From positions 53,808 through 117,807 of the forward strand of contig JBBBWG010032418.1 of the NCBI GenBank assembly GCA_037176905.1: 64,000 nt of DNA, read 5' to 3'. The notes under the pieces are model-generated. The model did no database searches and was not told where the DNA came from. It saw nothing but the letters and a program-made list of their open reading frames with translations. The DNA is from Azolla pinnata (taxonomy: Eukaryota > Streptophyta > Polypodiopsida > Salviniales > Salviniaceae). Shown here piece by piece: positions 11,616 to 24,837 of this stretch. Both the position numbers and the translations under genes were made by a program. Positions within the stretch are counted from its first letter, which is position 1, and each line of letters starts with the position of its first letter.

Positions 11616-14600
11616 ATGGATTCCTTGGACATGGCCCTGGACGAGATCATAGAGAAGAACAGGAGGTCCTCTCTCGCCGGCGATGGAGCACCGGGGAGGG
11701 GCGCCGGGAGAGCCAGAGGGCGCGGACGCGGACGCGGACGCGGCGGGAGGGGAAGAGGAGGCGGCGGAGCCCGATACTTTGGTCCTTTCTCCGAAGCCGA
11801 CTATGCCACCGGCTACACTAGGGTTTCGTCCGTGCTCAGAGTCCGCAGAAGACCGATCCAGGGCCTCGCTCGTCCGTCGTCCTTCCAGTTGTCCAAGGTA
11901 TATCTACTCTCACCATCTCTTCTTCATCGGAATTCTCGCATTTCGTCCTTGGCTGCGGTCCGCTGAAGATGTGAGAACGAAATGTGTGCTGGCTTCAACT
12001 TCGCACGCGCTTGCGATCCCCAGCAAGGTTTCAGGTCCTCGCTTTTACAGGAAACTTTTTGTGAAGCTCGAGTCTGATTGATGCTTCAACATTTGCTTCA
12101 GCCTGTGACTTTGTAGTTCCGGTAGCTTAGATTTGAAGCTAAGGGAAGGTTTTCATGCCGACCTCTGCATTCACTCAGGCTGAAGATTTGATGGAAACCA
12201 TTAGTTTGGTTTAATTTTATGTAACCCGACACAAATGACTACATATACACATTTGCGTATATGTGTAAACTGTACATACATGTGTATATGCTGGATATAT
12301 GCATAAAGTATACATAAATCTTACATCCATGTAACGTTCATGTGGTTTTTGGTCACCCAAGATAAAATGTTCTCAGCAAACCTTGCATTTCGTTGTAACA
12401 TGGACTCGATTTGAACATGGACTCCTCGTAAAGCCTGGCTTGCTCTAAATTGTTAGATATAGGAGTTCAATCCTATGTTCGAAGCTTAATATAAGGGCCA
12501 ATGCTTTTCAAATGATCATGTACATGCTTCAGTGCAAGAAGACTGGATAATGGCAAACCACATTTCCATCTAAAATCCATGTTCGGGCTCCAAGTAGGTG
12601 GCCTTGTCTACTTCTGACTTCAAAGGTTTCCAGATGATCGCATAAAAGTTTCAATGGAAAAAGTCTGGATCCACAGACATATTTGTAGTTTTTGTTTTAC
12701 TTACAGCAAATGTGGATTGAAATCATAGCTGTGCTCATTATTTTATATCATGAATCTCATACAAAAAATGTGTTCTGGTTCCATATCTTTTGGTGCAGCC
12801 ATTTCTGAGCCATGGTGGGTTTTCAGATGGTGGGTGGTGCCGTGAGATGCTGCAAGAAGTCACTGGATCAAGTGCCATCCACTCAGTAGGGATTGAAACA
12901 GGCACTAAACTTTACATTTCCAACCTCGAGTATGGAGTTTCTAATGAAGATATCAAGGTATTAAATCCTACTTTCCTGCCATTAGTGTGTTTTTTAATTT
13001 GTTTCATCGACAAAGTCAGAGTTATCTATTAAAATTTAGTGTTTCTCTTAGTGAGTACAGGCTTTCTGAGTTCTTTTTAACAAAGTTAGAGGTTTCCTCG
13101 TACTGTGAGTTCTGCTAATGTATGTAGTAACATATGTATAAAAGTGTTTTTGGATCTATGATCTCATCAATATGTAAGACAAATGTAGTTGTGTCCATCA
13201 AATGCATGAACATGTTTCCCAAGTTTATCACCGAGGCATATGGCTTTTTTGATGCATTTGTGCTTGGTAACATTCTGTAGAGATCAATTTATCTGAACTT
13301 GCATAATGACAAAAGAAAAATTACATTGACTCTTCAAAATTTCTGCTAAATTATTTTTATTGCGAAACTACTGAGTTTTTCTGAGAAAATGTGCTGTTGT
13401 AAGAGCAACCTTATTGCATGTTAGAAATGTGACATTGAGGGCTGTTTTGTGTGCCTATTGCACGGTTATGGTTTGTACAAACAACAAGCTTAACTGTTTT
13501 GGTCTTATAGGAGCTTTTCTCTGAAGTTGGCGATCTCAAACGATTCAGCATCCATTATGACAGAAGTGGAAGATCAAAGGTATCAAATCTTTCTGCAAAC
13601 TTATGGTTTAAATAAGCATTGTACACCTAATTTATTTGTGCGATGTGTGTGAATATATGCTTCTACATGCATATATATGAAATATCACTGTCATATTGAG
13701 AAATAACTAAAAGATGAACATGGAATTGCGGAATTAGGGGACAGCAGAAGTAGTATATTCAAGGCGACAGGATGCCCTGTCTGCATTGAATCAATATAAC
13801 AACGTTCTGTTAGACGGGAAGCCAATGAAGATAGAACTCATTGGTTCACATTTACTGCAACCTTTGACACAACCAGTGAATGTACCTCCAGTTGCTTTTA
13901 GCACAGCCCGACATAATCCTATCATCCGGTATTTCTTCTCTTTTCTCTGTATACAGCACCATGTTTGAAGTCCCTGTTTGAAAGTATTTACACTTTTTTG
14001 GCCTATACATTTCCTTTTTGTGTTATTGTTATGAATATTTTTTGGGTTATTCTGAAAGCATTGCCTGGGATTTTTTATTTATTTTCATTGTTAGGATTGT
14101 AAGGATATGTACTCTCTTTACATATTTGATATCTTGTGTATTAGTGTCCCGTTTGTGGTCTGTTAAGCCCTAGTTTGCTGCGCTGATTATGAAGAGTGTT
14201 TTGTGGTGATTCCTGCCTGGTCTGGTGAAGTTTGTATCTGTGCTTCTAGTCCTCTGCTCTTCTTTCTGGTTTAAGCTTCTCCTTTTCGGGTGAGGTTGTA
14301 TGGCTTCTTTTGCCCTTGATTGAACAATTTGAAATTGGGAGCTATGCATATTGAAACAAATGCTCTTGAACTCGCTGATATTCATGAAAACCAAGCTTTT
14401 AGAGTTATGCAATAGCTTGAAAGTTGGGTAGGAAACAAAGCTGTTGAATTTTAGTTCAAGCTACAAATTGAAAACATGCGGATGTCATAATTTCTGAAAG
14501 AAAATCAAACTGTAGAGTGCTAAAGCCTAATGTCTAGTTGGAGCGTATTATGAATTTAATATGGTCTTTTCTTTATTGATTTTCTTGTGGTAGAACCAGA

Positions 14601-14747
14601 GGACGTGGTTTTCGCCCAAGAAGATTCATTGCACGTGGGAGAGGAAGAGGTAAAAGGCAATACATTGTTTCCCGCGGAGAGAAGAATATCCCAACAGCAG
14701 AAGAGCTAGATGCTGAGCTCGATAAGTATCATCAAGATGCAATGTAA
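11616..14747 (+). CDS. ALY/REF mRNA export adaptor (THO complex subunit 4 type)
   Basis: Model: 11616-11897, 12799-12957, 13511-13579, 13738-13928, 14594-14747; 284 residues, all GT-AG. ALY/REF proteins couple splicing to nuclear mRNA export as part of TREX. They are loaded by the UAP56 helicase and hand mRNA to the export receptor. Visible parts in order: an N-terminal UAP56-binding motif (MDSLDMALDEIIEKNRR, 1-17); an RG-rich segment (about 27-51); one RRM (about 130-208) with RNP2 LYISNL at 132-137 and an RNP1-like GTAEVVYS at 171-178; a second RG-rich segment (TRGRGFRPRRF and ARGRGRGK); and a C-terminal copy of the helicase-binding motif (AEELDAELDKYHQDAM). Both terminal motifs and the RRM agree with plant ALY proteins; I cannot assign the paralogue. 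A ctcgcc hexamer repeat directly precedes the ATG. Confidence 0.95.
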
Positions 14748-15759
14748 CATAACATGAACTGGGATGGTTCGTTTTCCTTTTCTTCTTCTAGTGAACTCCT
14801 GTGGTAGCGTGGTGGGAAATCCGTAATCTTTCATCATGTAATGTGGCTCTTTCTCTGAGCCCCACTTTTTGTACACAGCAGCAGCGGCAGCAGCAGCAAA
14901 GTGTCTCAATCTTTCGGATAATAATGATTTCTTTTGGAGTTTAAGACCTTCTTTGCTAGCAATTTGCTAGCATTTGTGCATTGCTGTGATACCCAGCTGG
15001 AGATAGCGGAAAAAACACAGAAAACCAGGAAATTGGAAGGCTATACATACGGAGGCCTTAGGTAGCCACAATTAGTTTTTGATCATTTCTTATTTTCTTT
15101 CATTTGGATTCCTATTTGTCATCAACTCAGTAGAAGTTACTGTTATGAAGCCATTTAAATTTGGCATTCTTTCAAAAGCTGTCATTTTTCTTCGATTTGC
15201 ATGTTATTTGCTGAATTGAGAGCAAACTGTGGGTAAAATTAGTCTGCTGCAAAATAGCATTTCTAAGTTCATTTTGAACGCCTACGAGAGTTCTCTAGAT
15301 CTATTCTAATAGTACAAAATCATGATGTTTGCTATCTGAACATCGTTCTCTTGAATGATTCCATTTTTTGAATGGGTGCTTTGATCAGTATTTGCAAGCA
15401 AAACCAGGGATTTGTTCTTACAAAATGCTGATCATGGCATCATCCTTGTACCAATTATTATGTCTAGACACAAATCATGGAACCATGTCCATGTGGAGAT
15501 GCTTTGAGCAATGGAGAATGACATTGGAAACCATGTACAATAATGGGAGAGAAAACGTTTTTATAAACTAGAATTTCAATACCTAAAAATTTGGAACTTC
15601 CAAATCGATGCTTGAATCGACAGTTAACCATGTGAGTTTGTGTTTGTCCTAGTTAATTACCTAATGTAAAACATGCTCACCTAATTACTTCTACATTATG
15701 TTCATCTCCGCCATTGATGATCACCACCGAATCACCCATTCACTAGTCAAATTCGAGGA
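14748..15759. other. ALY 3' flank and intergenic DNA
   Basis: This contains the 3' UTR of ALY, including a cagcagcggcagcagcagca run near 14877-14897. The rest is AT-rich sequence in which I see no gene. Confidence 0.5.
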
Positions 15760-16100
15760 CATGTTCCAAATCTCCACTAGTTTGATGAATCAATCGATCG
15801 GTTCAATCAATTACTCTACTGTATGAGAATCAAATCAACCGACCCATATTCCAAATCTCGACTAGTTTGATTAATCAATCAATCGGTTCAATCAATTACT
15901 CTACTGTATGAGAATCAAATCAACCGACCCATATTCCAAATCTCGACTAGTTTGATTAATCAATCAATCGGTTCAATTAATTACTATGTTGTATGAGAAT
16001 TGAATCAACCGGCCCATATTCCAAATCTCGACTAGTTTGATTAATCAGTCAATCGGTTCAATCAATTCCTCTTCTGTATGAGAATCAAATCAACCAAATT
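15760..16100. repeat. 85-bp tandem repeat, about four copies
   Basis: actagtttgattaatcaatc recurs at 15776, 15861, 15946 and 16031, exactly 85 bases apart, with only a few substitutions. It lies about 300 bases upstream of the SERINC start codon. Confidence 0.95.
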
Positions 16101-16318
16101 AAGCAAAGCTCTGATTAATTCACAATTCATAACTCAACTCTTTCTTTTATTTGTGAATCACGAGTTTTGATGAGCGAGAGATTGACTGATTCTTCGTAAT
16201 TTGTGGCTTGGAACTGCAAACTTTGCTTAGGAATGAATTTCATTTTGGGCAGGTTTTGATTTGTTGGGCGATTTTCTTTTATACGTAGCAAAATGATCTA
16301 GGACGAAGAAGAAGGGAA

Positions 16319-16357
16319 GAGGAAGAGAAGAAGAAGAAGAAGAAGAAGAAGAAGAAG
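16319..16357. repeat. (AAG)n microsatellite in the SERINC 5' leader
   Basis: An uninterrupted gaa/aag run stands about 35 bases before the start codon, within the probable 5' UTR. Confidence 0.85.
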
Positions 16358-16391
16358 CAGAGGTGAATCGCGTACAGAAGGTTTGTGTGAG

Positions 16392-19300
16392 ATGGGTTGT
16401 TGTCTCTCTTGTTCTTCTTGTCTCTGTGGCTCTGCTGCATCTGAGATCGCTCGGAGATCAGCTCGGCTCGCCTACTGCCTGCTCTTCTCTCTCTCCCTTA
16501 TCCTTGCTTGGATCCTCCGTGAATGGAGCGCACCCCTTATGCGACAAATTCCATGTAAGTGTTCCTCATCGCTCTACTCCACTCTCCCTCTCTCTCTCTG
16601 TGGATTGTTCTTGGGAGGATATATATATTTGTATGTATATATTGACTATTTGCTGAACTTGTATGAGAGCGGATCATGATCACAAACTGGGATGAATCAA
16701 GTTGCCACCCTTTACTTAATTCTAGGTTTGCTGAAGATCCATTGTACTGAACTTAATTTGAGGTGGTGTTTTTATGATAAATAATGATTCTTGAGATGAT
16801 ATTAACTGACTATTAAATAAGAACGAGAAGGTCTCTGATATCAAACTGGGATTAATAGAATTGCCTCTGTCCCGGCATGAATGAAAAATAATAATTTTAG
16901 GCTTCCCAAAGATCCGTTGTAATGGGCAAGATCATCATTACAATAATGATTTTGGATGTCATCTACTGAAGATGTACTAGAAAAGATCATCATTACAGTT
17001 CAGGTGAATCAAGTAGCAAGTTGCCCCATTTTCGCTTGAATATGGAAATAAAAGCTCTAGATCTCCCAAATATCCATTGTAATGGACTCAGTGTGATAAG
17101 TAATGATTATTCAGACGATTTTGCCAATATAAAGGATATAACCACATTGTGTGGGGTTCGTGGAGGTGAAAGAGTGATGGGTAAAGACAGAGACAGACAG
17201 ATGGAGAGGGGGATTGATTTAAAGAGATATAGTGACATCCTCAAGAAGCAGGATTATATGTTTTCCGCATTGTGAAATTGATGAAAGAAAGTTCAGCAAA
17301 AAGGTTGGGTTTGCAGATTGATAAACAAAAATGGCCTTTTTTAGAGGCGAAAAGGATCAATGGGAACAGACTTGGAGGAGGAAAACATTATGTGGGTGTT
17401 GACAAGATTTTAAGAGCTAACAACATCTCTCAAGGCCCTCATTTTGCAAAACTTCTGTCTACCATCAGGAAGAGAACACAGCCAATGAATGAGGGTGCGG
17501 GATCCTGGTTATAGAATTCGCATGTGGCAAGTCAAGTGGGATGCAATCCAAGATAGGATCTAAGACAAGCACTTGCTCGAGTAAGGATGGTGGCATGATG
17601 TTTCCAATGACTGTGTCCTGAACCTTCATTGAGATGTAATAGGGATGTTTGACCTTGGTAAACATTAAAGATGGAATACATGTTCTAATGCATGGAACCA
17701 AAGACGTTTAAAGAGGGACACCTAGTGGAGATAATCTGTCTGCCAAGTTGTTATTGGACAGAAGTTCCTTTCATGTTTATAATACTATTTAAAGGACGTT
17801 GCATCTAGCAACCTGTTGTCAAAGTACAATGATGTAGAGCCCACGCATGCAAGCTCCGCATAGGATATTATAGCATCCAAAGAACATGTCTGACTTAGTC
17901 CATGAATATTCAGAGTGGATATAATCATGTTACTTCAATATCCTCCACACTGAACCACCAGGCCAGCTGTAATTTACCTCAAACAATGATTCTCTGTCTC
18001 AGGAAGCATCTCCTAGGTGGCAATGTGTGTATCCTTAATTATGATTCTGTGTTTGATATCACAAAAGCAACAGGCACAGAGAAAGAGAGATTGAAATTTG
18101 ATCTTTTTTGGTTTTGTACAGGGATTTACACATCATCTCAATCAACTCAATGGCTGGATATGCAAGCCACTTTGCGTGTGAGCCTGGGGACCTTCTTGTT
18201 CTTTTCTATCTTCGCATTGCTTATGATTGGTGTCAAAGATCAGAAGGACTGGCGAGATTCTGTGCATCATGGAGGGTGGATTGTGAAGTTTATTGCTTGG
18301 CTCATCCTTGTCATATTGATGTTCTTCCTACCAAATGCTGTAATTAGTGTTTATGGTAAGATTTCTATTTTCTGGATTCAAATGTGTTAGAACACCTGTA
18401 TTTGAATAATCTGTCTAGAGGAAACTGCTTGCGGGGCAGACTTATGATGGCATATATGCCATTTCGACGCATGCTCTGCCATAGCTTAGAAGATTGAAAG
18501 AAATTTTTTAATGTTCCGAAGTGTTTTTATGAAAGAGAAAAGTAAGTTAAGGTTTAAGGTTTCTATTGCCTTGTGCCCTTAAAAAAACTGTTGCAGGTAT
18601 CGAAATTGATAGTAACATTAGATGTTGAAGGAGGCTGGTAAATTTATTAAAACATGGGAACAGGTGTTGAGACAATGTTAAAGCTATGGATATGTCGGTT
18701 GTGTGTGTGACTTTGTGAACTATAATCCTATTTAGCGCTAGCTACCGCATCTTTTCCATCCTTCCTTTTGAAAGAATGTGAAGTTTTTACTAAATCTAGA
18801 CTTCTGGTAATATGTCTGCAAAATTAAATCATATGTATATGCTGCAGATTGTAGAAGAAAAACTGTAACTGTGCTACACTGATTCAATTTTTATAATGTA
18901 ATTCTTATTCAATTTTTTCGATCGTGAAGTGTGAATCCATTATGCATTGAAGTAAATGCTGGCTAGCTTGGTTCTTTGATGTTTATATCTAGATAGATAT
19001 AAGCTTCTTCTCAGCCTTTTTCTCATAAACGAATACAATATTTTGGCAAGCATAGTGAAGAGAACTGTTTGGGAACATTATCTTCTGTTGTTGCTACCGC
19101 TATCACTCAATTAACAGGAACATAGAACTAATGTTTTATGGTTTTTTTTCTGCAGTGATCCTATCCATTTTTGGGTCAGGTTTATTTTTGCTGGTCCAAG
19201 TGGTTATCTTGCTGGATTTTACGCATACATGGAATGATTCGTGGGTTGCAAAAGATGAAGATTTTTGGTACAGCTTGCCTCCCTCTGAATGCCATTCAAT

Positions 19301-21688
19301 TTTGCATACTTATTGGACGTGCTCCTCAATGTTTTGGGTAATCTCATGTTATGCAGGTATAATGCATTGCTTGCTGCATCCATAATCTCCTACCTTGGAA
19401 CGTTCACAGTATCAGGTCTTCTGTACTACTGGTTCAACCCCAGCGGTGAATCTTGCTCCTTGAATCTGTTCTTCATCACAATGACACTGATCTTGGCAGT
19501 TGGATTCTGTGTTGTGACTTTTCATCCCAAGGTACGTTTTGGCCTTCGTTATAAGTAATATAGAAGCCAGCTCTTGTAATGTCACTGTATCCTCGTAATA
19601 TAGAACTTGTGTTCGGAGAAATCTCTATTTCATTTGAAGAAGGACTCCTAAGCACACTTTCTTCAAAGAGGCAATGGAAGCGCCCACCAATTTCATGGGG
19701 TTCTGTTCCCTTGTCTCATGGATCCCCTGGAATTGTGTGGAGGAACCTATCTCTTTTCCTAGCTGGTATGAATGCTTTTAGCTGGTAGGATACAGTTTGT
19801 AGATGATTAGTAACATAGTCAAGGCTCCCAAACAAAAGCCACTATTTGTGTCTGCAAAGGTTAGTATGAAACCATTGGCCTTGGTGGGGAGGGCAAAACA
19901 GTTTTCGAAAGATGAATCTTCATCCCGATTTTTGAGTATAGAGATCAAGGCATGTTTGATAATCATCAGGTAACCTATTGCCTGATGATGCTAACAAAAT
20001 CATATGATCCCAAAGAGTGTAAAAGCTGATAATCTGGTAGTAAACTTTACTAACAAAACCTTATGATCCCAAAGAGTGTAAAAGTTGATAAATCGCAAAG
20101 AGTGTAAAAGCTGATAATNNNNNNNNNNNNNNNNNNNNNNNNNNNNNNNNNNNNNNNNNNNNNNNNNNNNNNNNNNNNNNNNNNNNNNNNNNNNNNNNNN
20201 NNNNNNNNNNNNNNNNNNCTGGTAGTAAACTTTACTAACAAAATCTTATGATCCCAAAGAGTGTAAAAGCTGATAATCTGGTAGTAAACTTTACTAACAA
20301 AATCTTATGATCCCAAAGAGTGTAAAAGCTGATAATCTGGTAGTAAACTTTACTTCCTGTTTATGAATCTGGACTGAAGATTCTAACTTTACTTGTGCAT
20401 TCTCTAACAGGTTAATGGGAGTATTTTACCAGCTTCCGTGACTTCCCTATATTGTGCCTATGTTTGCTACACAGGGCTTTCAAGCGAGCCCCGTGATTAT
20501 GCATGCAATGGTTTGCATAACCACTCTACTGCTGTGTCAACAACGACTCTTGTATTAGGGCTCTTGACGACAATTTTGTCGGTTGTATATTCGGCTGTTC
20601 GCGCAGGATCATCAACCACCTTTCTCTCACCTCCTTCCTCACCTCGTGGTATGTATATGTGCTGCATTATCTCCTTTCCATAGATCTTTTCTACCATTTA
20701 TGTTGTTATATCAGCTCCCTTGTCTTCATGCAATCAATCAATCAATAGTCTATGCCATGAAACATGATCTTCTCAATGTTATTGCTGGCTACCGATTGAG
20801 GCTAAACAGCCGCAGATCATCAGGTCCCACGATCATCGCCAGAGGTTCAGTCACAATCTGTGAGCCCAGAAATGCAACATTTCATGTAATCCATAGCATC
20901 AAAGAGAAAACTATATCGATGTCGATGTTTTATGGGCGGGTGAAATCCTACATCACCGTGTTTCCAGTCATTTGAAAAACAACAAAACCGAAACGAATGA
21001 AACCGGAAATAGAGTTGAAATTGAAATCGACAAAAGAAGGCTGTTATTAGGCGTACCTGCAACAGTCTAAACGATCTCAAACATGGCCACCCATGTAATA
21101 TGAAGAGATCTCCGAAGTGGAGGAAGGATGTTTAGTTGTCAGTAACAAAGGTAGCAAGACCATGGTCCAGATAGCCAGGATCTACGTACATGGCAAACCG
21201 ATTTTCTTCATCTATTGTAACTCCTCTGCTTTTGCCCGGTCTATTGTAAACCCGCCCATGTAGCACTTCTTTATTGAGAAATGGGATCAGTCCCAAACAC
21301 CATAAGTCTTCTATTCTATAGAAACAGCTGAGTGTCCCCATTCCTCGTGGCACAATCGCCAAAAGTCTTTCCTCCACAGACCTGCAGCCAATTTCTTTAT
21401 ATGACTAGCTTATGGGGGAGAGCTTCAGAGCTCTCATACATAGCACATGAGGGAGTGGGGTCAATGGTTAGATATTGTATATCCATCTTTATTTGGGCAG
21501 CCTTGCAGTTGTTGATTGTCTGCATATATCAAAGATGTGATGGGATTGGTTCATGTTCTTTCATCACCTAATTTGCTGATACCCCATGATGACATGGCCC
21601 ATGAGACAAATGAAGTGGAAGAAGATTTAGGGTTTAAACTTTAAACCCTAATCCCTAAAACCTTGTTATCCATCTTTGGATTGCACAT

Positions 21689-21734
<46 letters not shown>

Positions 21735-22149
21735 TTCTAAAGGCTGATGACATGGCCCATGAGACAAATGAAGTGGAAGAAGATTTAGGGTTTAGAGTTT
21801 AAACCTTGCTCTCCATCTTTGGATTTCACATGTGAGAGAGAGCTCTCTGTGATGCACAGGTGAAAGGAAGGCTCTTTTGGAGGAAGGGGGCAGCAAAGGA
21901 GAAGATCAGAACAGGGAATCGAAGGCGGTAGCATACGTGTATTCGTTCTTCCACCTCATATTTGCCCTTGCAAGCATGTATGCAGGGATGCTTCTGACAG
22001 GATGGACCAGTGCAGGGACTGAATCTGAAGAGCTCGTCGACGTCGGCTGGCCCTCGGTCTGGGTGCGCATTTGCACCGAATGGCTCACCGCTGCGCTATT
22101 CGTATGGTCCCTAGTTGCACCATTGCTCTTCCCCGATCGCGAATTCTGA
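16392..22149 (+). CDS. SERINC (serine incorporator / TMS) membrane protein
   Basis: Model: 16392-16554, 18122-18355, 19156-19267, 19357-19531, 20411-20648, 21860-22149; 403 residues, typical for the family, all GT-AG. SERINC proteins are multipass proteins of endomembranes and plasma membrane, linked to serine-derived phospholipid and sphingolipid composition and to lipid scrambling. Visible marks are a Cys-rich start (MGCCLSCSSCLC), a first hydrophobic segment at about 27-42 (AYCLLFSLSLILAWIL), MIGVKDQKDWRDSVHHGGW, the conserved HTWNDSW loop, YYWFNPSGESC, CAYVCYTGLSSEP, AGSSTTFLSPPSSPR, FHLIFALASMYAGMLLTGW and the terminal LFPDREF. About nine or ten hydrophobic segments are apparent. Intron 4 contains a 59-bp repeat and the assembly gap. 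No coding sequence seems lost there, because the exons on both sides join in frame and match the family. Confidence 0.95.
16680..17120. repeat. Ancient ~150-base triplication inside SERINC intron 1
   Basis: Three related passages share 'aactgggatgaatcaagttgcc', 'cccaaagatccgttgtaatg' and 'gataagtaatgatta'-like phrases, at about 16685-16800, 16845-16960 and 17000-17115. They are strongly diverged. Short frames in this intron are not coding. Confidence 0.6.
19991..20354. repeat. 59-bp tandem repeat spanning an assembly gap (SERINC intron 4)
   Basis: Units of ctggtagtaaactttactaa followed by gatcccaaagagtgtaaaag recur at 20034, 20219, 20278 and 20337, the last three exactly 59 bases apart. The same unit stands on both sides of the N run, so the array was collapsed or left unresolved and its true length is unknown. 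Confidence 0.95.
20119..20218. other. Assembly gap of 100 N
   Basis: Exactly 100 N characters, a conventional placeholder length, lie inside the 59-bp repeat. Confidence 1.
21588..21842. repeat. 158-base direct duplication around a (GA)n tract, SERINC intron 5
   Basis: gatgacatggcccatgagac begins at 21588 and again at 21746. Each copy continues through gaagtggaagaagatttagg and a telo-box-like 'ttagggttta', then a ccatctttggatt phrase and a GA run. The GA run is long in the first copy (21691-21732) and short in the second. The downstream copy ends just before the last SERINC exon. Confidence 0.9.
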
Positions 22150-24212
22150 CCAGCTATAAAGCATCTTGCTCTACGATCCTTCTTTCGCTATCCCCGACGG
22201 ATTCTGTGTGCATTCTTCTATTCTATCTATATACAAACTGCAGTTCAGGTACATGTTCCCGATTCTCGACTACAATGCAGAGAAGAAGAAGAAGAAGACT
22301 TGATGCAGCGAAAGCTCCGATTTATGCCGCAAGACCTTCCGTATACGCTGCTCAAAGGTTCGATCACAAATTCCTGTTATACAATGCGGTTTCTGAATTT
22401 AGAGCTGAATTTATCGTTGCAGAAAGGTTAAATTTTACAGCTGGAATCTTCTGTATAAATGCGGGAGAATCTATACCTGAACCATGAGATCTAAGCACAA
22501 CATCTGTGATTTGTAATATAATGAACCCCAGGTTGTGCCTAAACAATAATACCACTCTCAGTTCGTGCATTTTTGCTTTTTTGATTTCTAAATATAAACT
22601 GCGGATACTCTAAATCAACTGCATAAACTGCAGCTCAGGTATATGTTCCTATCCTGCCCAGAAAGGCTTCGTTTACGCCGGAAAATTTTTCAATTGCAAT
22701 GCAGAGAAAGATCCGATATTTTCCGTATACAAATGCCAGAGATGTTCAGTACAAATTCCTTGTGTACAAAGAGCTGAAATATTCTGTATAAACAATGCAG
22801 GAGAATCTATACCTGAACTATGGAATGTAATCGACATGTACAAAACTCCCAAGAAACACACATGCAGCTCTGAATCAAACGAAGGAATGGAGTCTTGTTC
22901 CTCAACAATATACATTCAAACAGATGTATGCATATGTCGGTGAGAAGCACTGTTCAGACAAAAAACAAAGCGCATAAAAGAATGGCGAAAAATAGCCCTG
23001 GTAAACAAGCAAATGGAAGATTTGATACATGCATATGTGCCATCATAAGATAGAGTGTCCTTCTGTTACTAAGCCGCATAAGTCTGTAATGTAATCATAC
23101 ACCATGGATTCATGCTAAAACCCTGAAATCATATATATCAAAGATTCCATAATGAAAGTCATATATCTCAGCAGAATTTGGGGATTTCAAATCATGCGAA
23201 ATGTAGCTGTTGCTAGCATTAGAAATTTCATGCGAAATGTAGCTGAATGAGAAACGTGTGCTAAACTACTCTCCTTGCTTGCTATCCCCATTCGTCAACC
23301 ACTTTTATGTGGAGAAGTATAAGGGGGTTACTGTGTTCTTTTGTTTTCCGGCAGGGCAAGCCATATCAAACCATGTTTGAAGCAGAAGGGAAGGATAGAG
23401 CATTATTGTCTGAGAATTTCTCAAGGCTTAGCATTTCCTGAAGAAATAAGAGCAAAAAACATGGGCGTTCTACTGTTTTTGTGTATCAACCTCCCATTTC
23501 CCAGATAGTACACGGTATAATACTTCAGAAAACTAACATGCGATTTCCACATCGATTTGGTGGATAGTTTCCATCATTAGCATTGTGCTCATATCAACAC
23601 ACTAACCCCATGAAATCCCATATAACTGTTGTATCGAGCACAGAATGTTGTTATAATGATGTTTTCTACTGTTAGTCTAAATTAGCAGGTTACTATCGAC
23701 CACAGAATAGTCAAAATTACCAGTCAAAATAGCTATCCTTGCCACAAACCCATAAAATTGTCTCAACAATAGTTACATAAAATACAAATTAAAAATGAAA
23801 GTTAAAAAGTTTTTGTTTCGGTAACGCAGCAAGATCTTCCAGTCAGTGTTGAATAAGCAAAATATACGAGGACTCATCAAACTCTTTGTTTTGAGACACC
23901 TTTCCGTTCGACTACACAATGCGAGACAAGACGGACTCGACATCTTACTTTATAGTTTGCCAAACAGAATCTAGCATGAGAATAAAATTTACCTTCTCCA
24001 TTACAAACAAAATTGTATTGCACTTCCCAAGTATATTCACAATATATTACATTTCAAAATTCAATTTATCAGAGCGATAGAGGTTCACTCATTTTGCATA
24101 AATATCAATCTTTATGCAATGTCCTACAATGGTTGCTGACGGCATTCAGAAGCAACTTTCCATGTGTTTATCTCAATTTACACTATCAATTTGCTGAGTC
24201 GTTCGGAATCGG
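22150..24212. other. SERINC 3' flank and intergenic DNA with a diverged duplication
   Basis: Two related passages, about 22238-22497 and 22627-22832, share 'actgcagttcaggtacatgt', 'caatgcagagaaag', 'acaaattcct' and 'ggagaatctatacctgaac'. The rest, up to the snoRNA array, is AT-rich without recognisable genes. Confidence 0.55.
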
Positions 24213-24355
24213 AACCGTCAGATATCCAAGGAGGGGTTGCGTGAGCAGCATAAACTCTCAACCTCTCATCTTTTACGACTGAGAACGAAGCTCTTAGGCG
24301 GCCACTGCGAATGCTTCTGAGAAACAAGCCTTTCACTGTATACATCATCAGGTCC
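24213..24355 (-). ncRNA. U14: U14 box C/D snoRNA, copy A (last in array, slightly diverged)
   Basis: Read on the - strand it begins with ggacc and box C tgatgat, contains the 18S-pairing domain A (cattcgcagt), and ends with domain B and box D ctga followed by ggttcc. The terminal ggacc/ggttcc bases can form a short stem. Domain B differs from the clean copies by one base (complement atccaaggagggg instead of atccaaggaaggg), which weakens its fit to 18S rRNA. It may be functional or beginning to decay. Confidence 0.65.
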
Positions 24356-24503
24356 ATCACTGCAACTTAGGCTAATACACAAATTTACAAAGATTAACTG
24401 AGAACTAAGATGTGACGAAATTAAGAAATCCTCTATTACTTTCACAACATAGAACAATTGAATAGAAGAAAATTGGAACTGATTTTAATTGAAACAACGA
24501 GAG

Positions 24504-24628
24504 AACCTTCAAATATCCAAGGGTTATGTGAGCAGCATTAGCTCTCAAGCTCCAATTCTTAAAAAATGAGAACGAAAGCTCTGCGAATGTTTTGGAAAAA
24601 CAAGCCTTAAGGTATTCATCATCGGTTT
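24504..24628 (-). pseudogene. Decayed U14 snoRNA copy B
   Basis: The copy is recognisable from end to end but damaged. Box D is changed from ctga to ttga, domain B has lost bases (complement atccaagggtt), and about ten bases before domain A are deleted. Domain A itself (cattcgcag) and a box C tgatgatga persist. Probably not functional. Confidence 0.6.
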
Positions 24629-24837
24629 CTACTCGTGATCTTATGTGCACACAAACCTTGAAATAGGTTAACAAAAGAGAATCTTCTGCTCAATATCACA
24701 CTTAAACATGTGCATATTATAGCCCTGTGCTCTATCTAAATAACAGAACCATGTGCACAATCCAGCGCTAACTTCAATTCTGGGCTTATGCGACAAACGA
24801 AAGCATATCTTGACACCGTTTCTAACTAGGATGGAAG

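Noticed and set aside
17021-18107. Short + strand frames in SERINC intron 1
   Set aside because: No domain similarity. They fall between exons that join cleanly in frame, and part is an ancient internal repeat.
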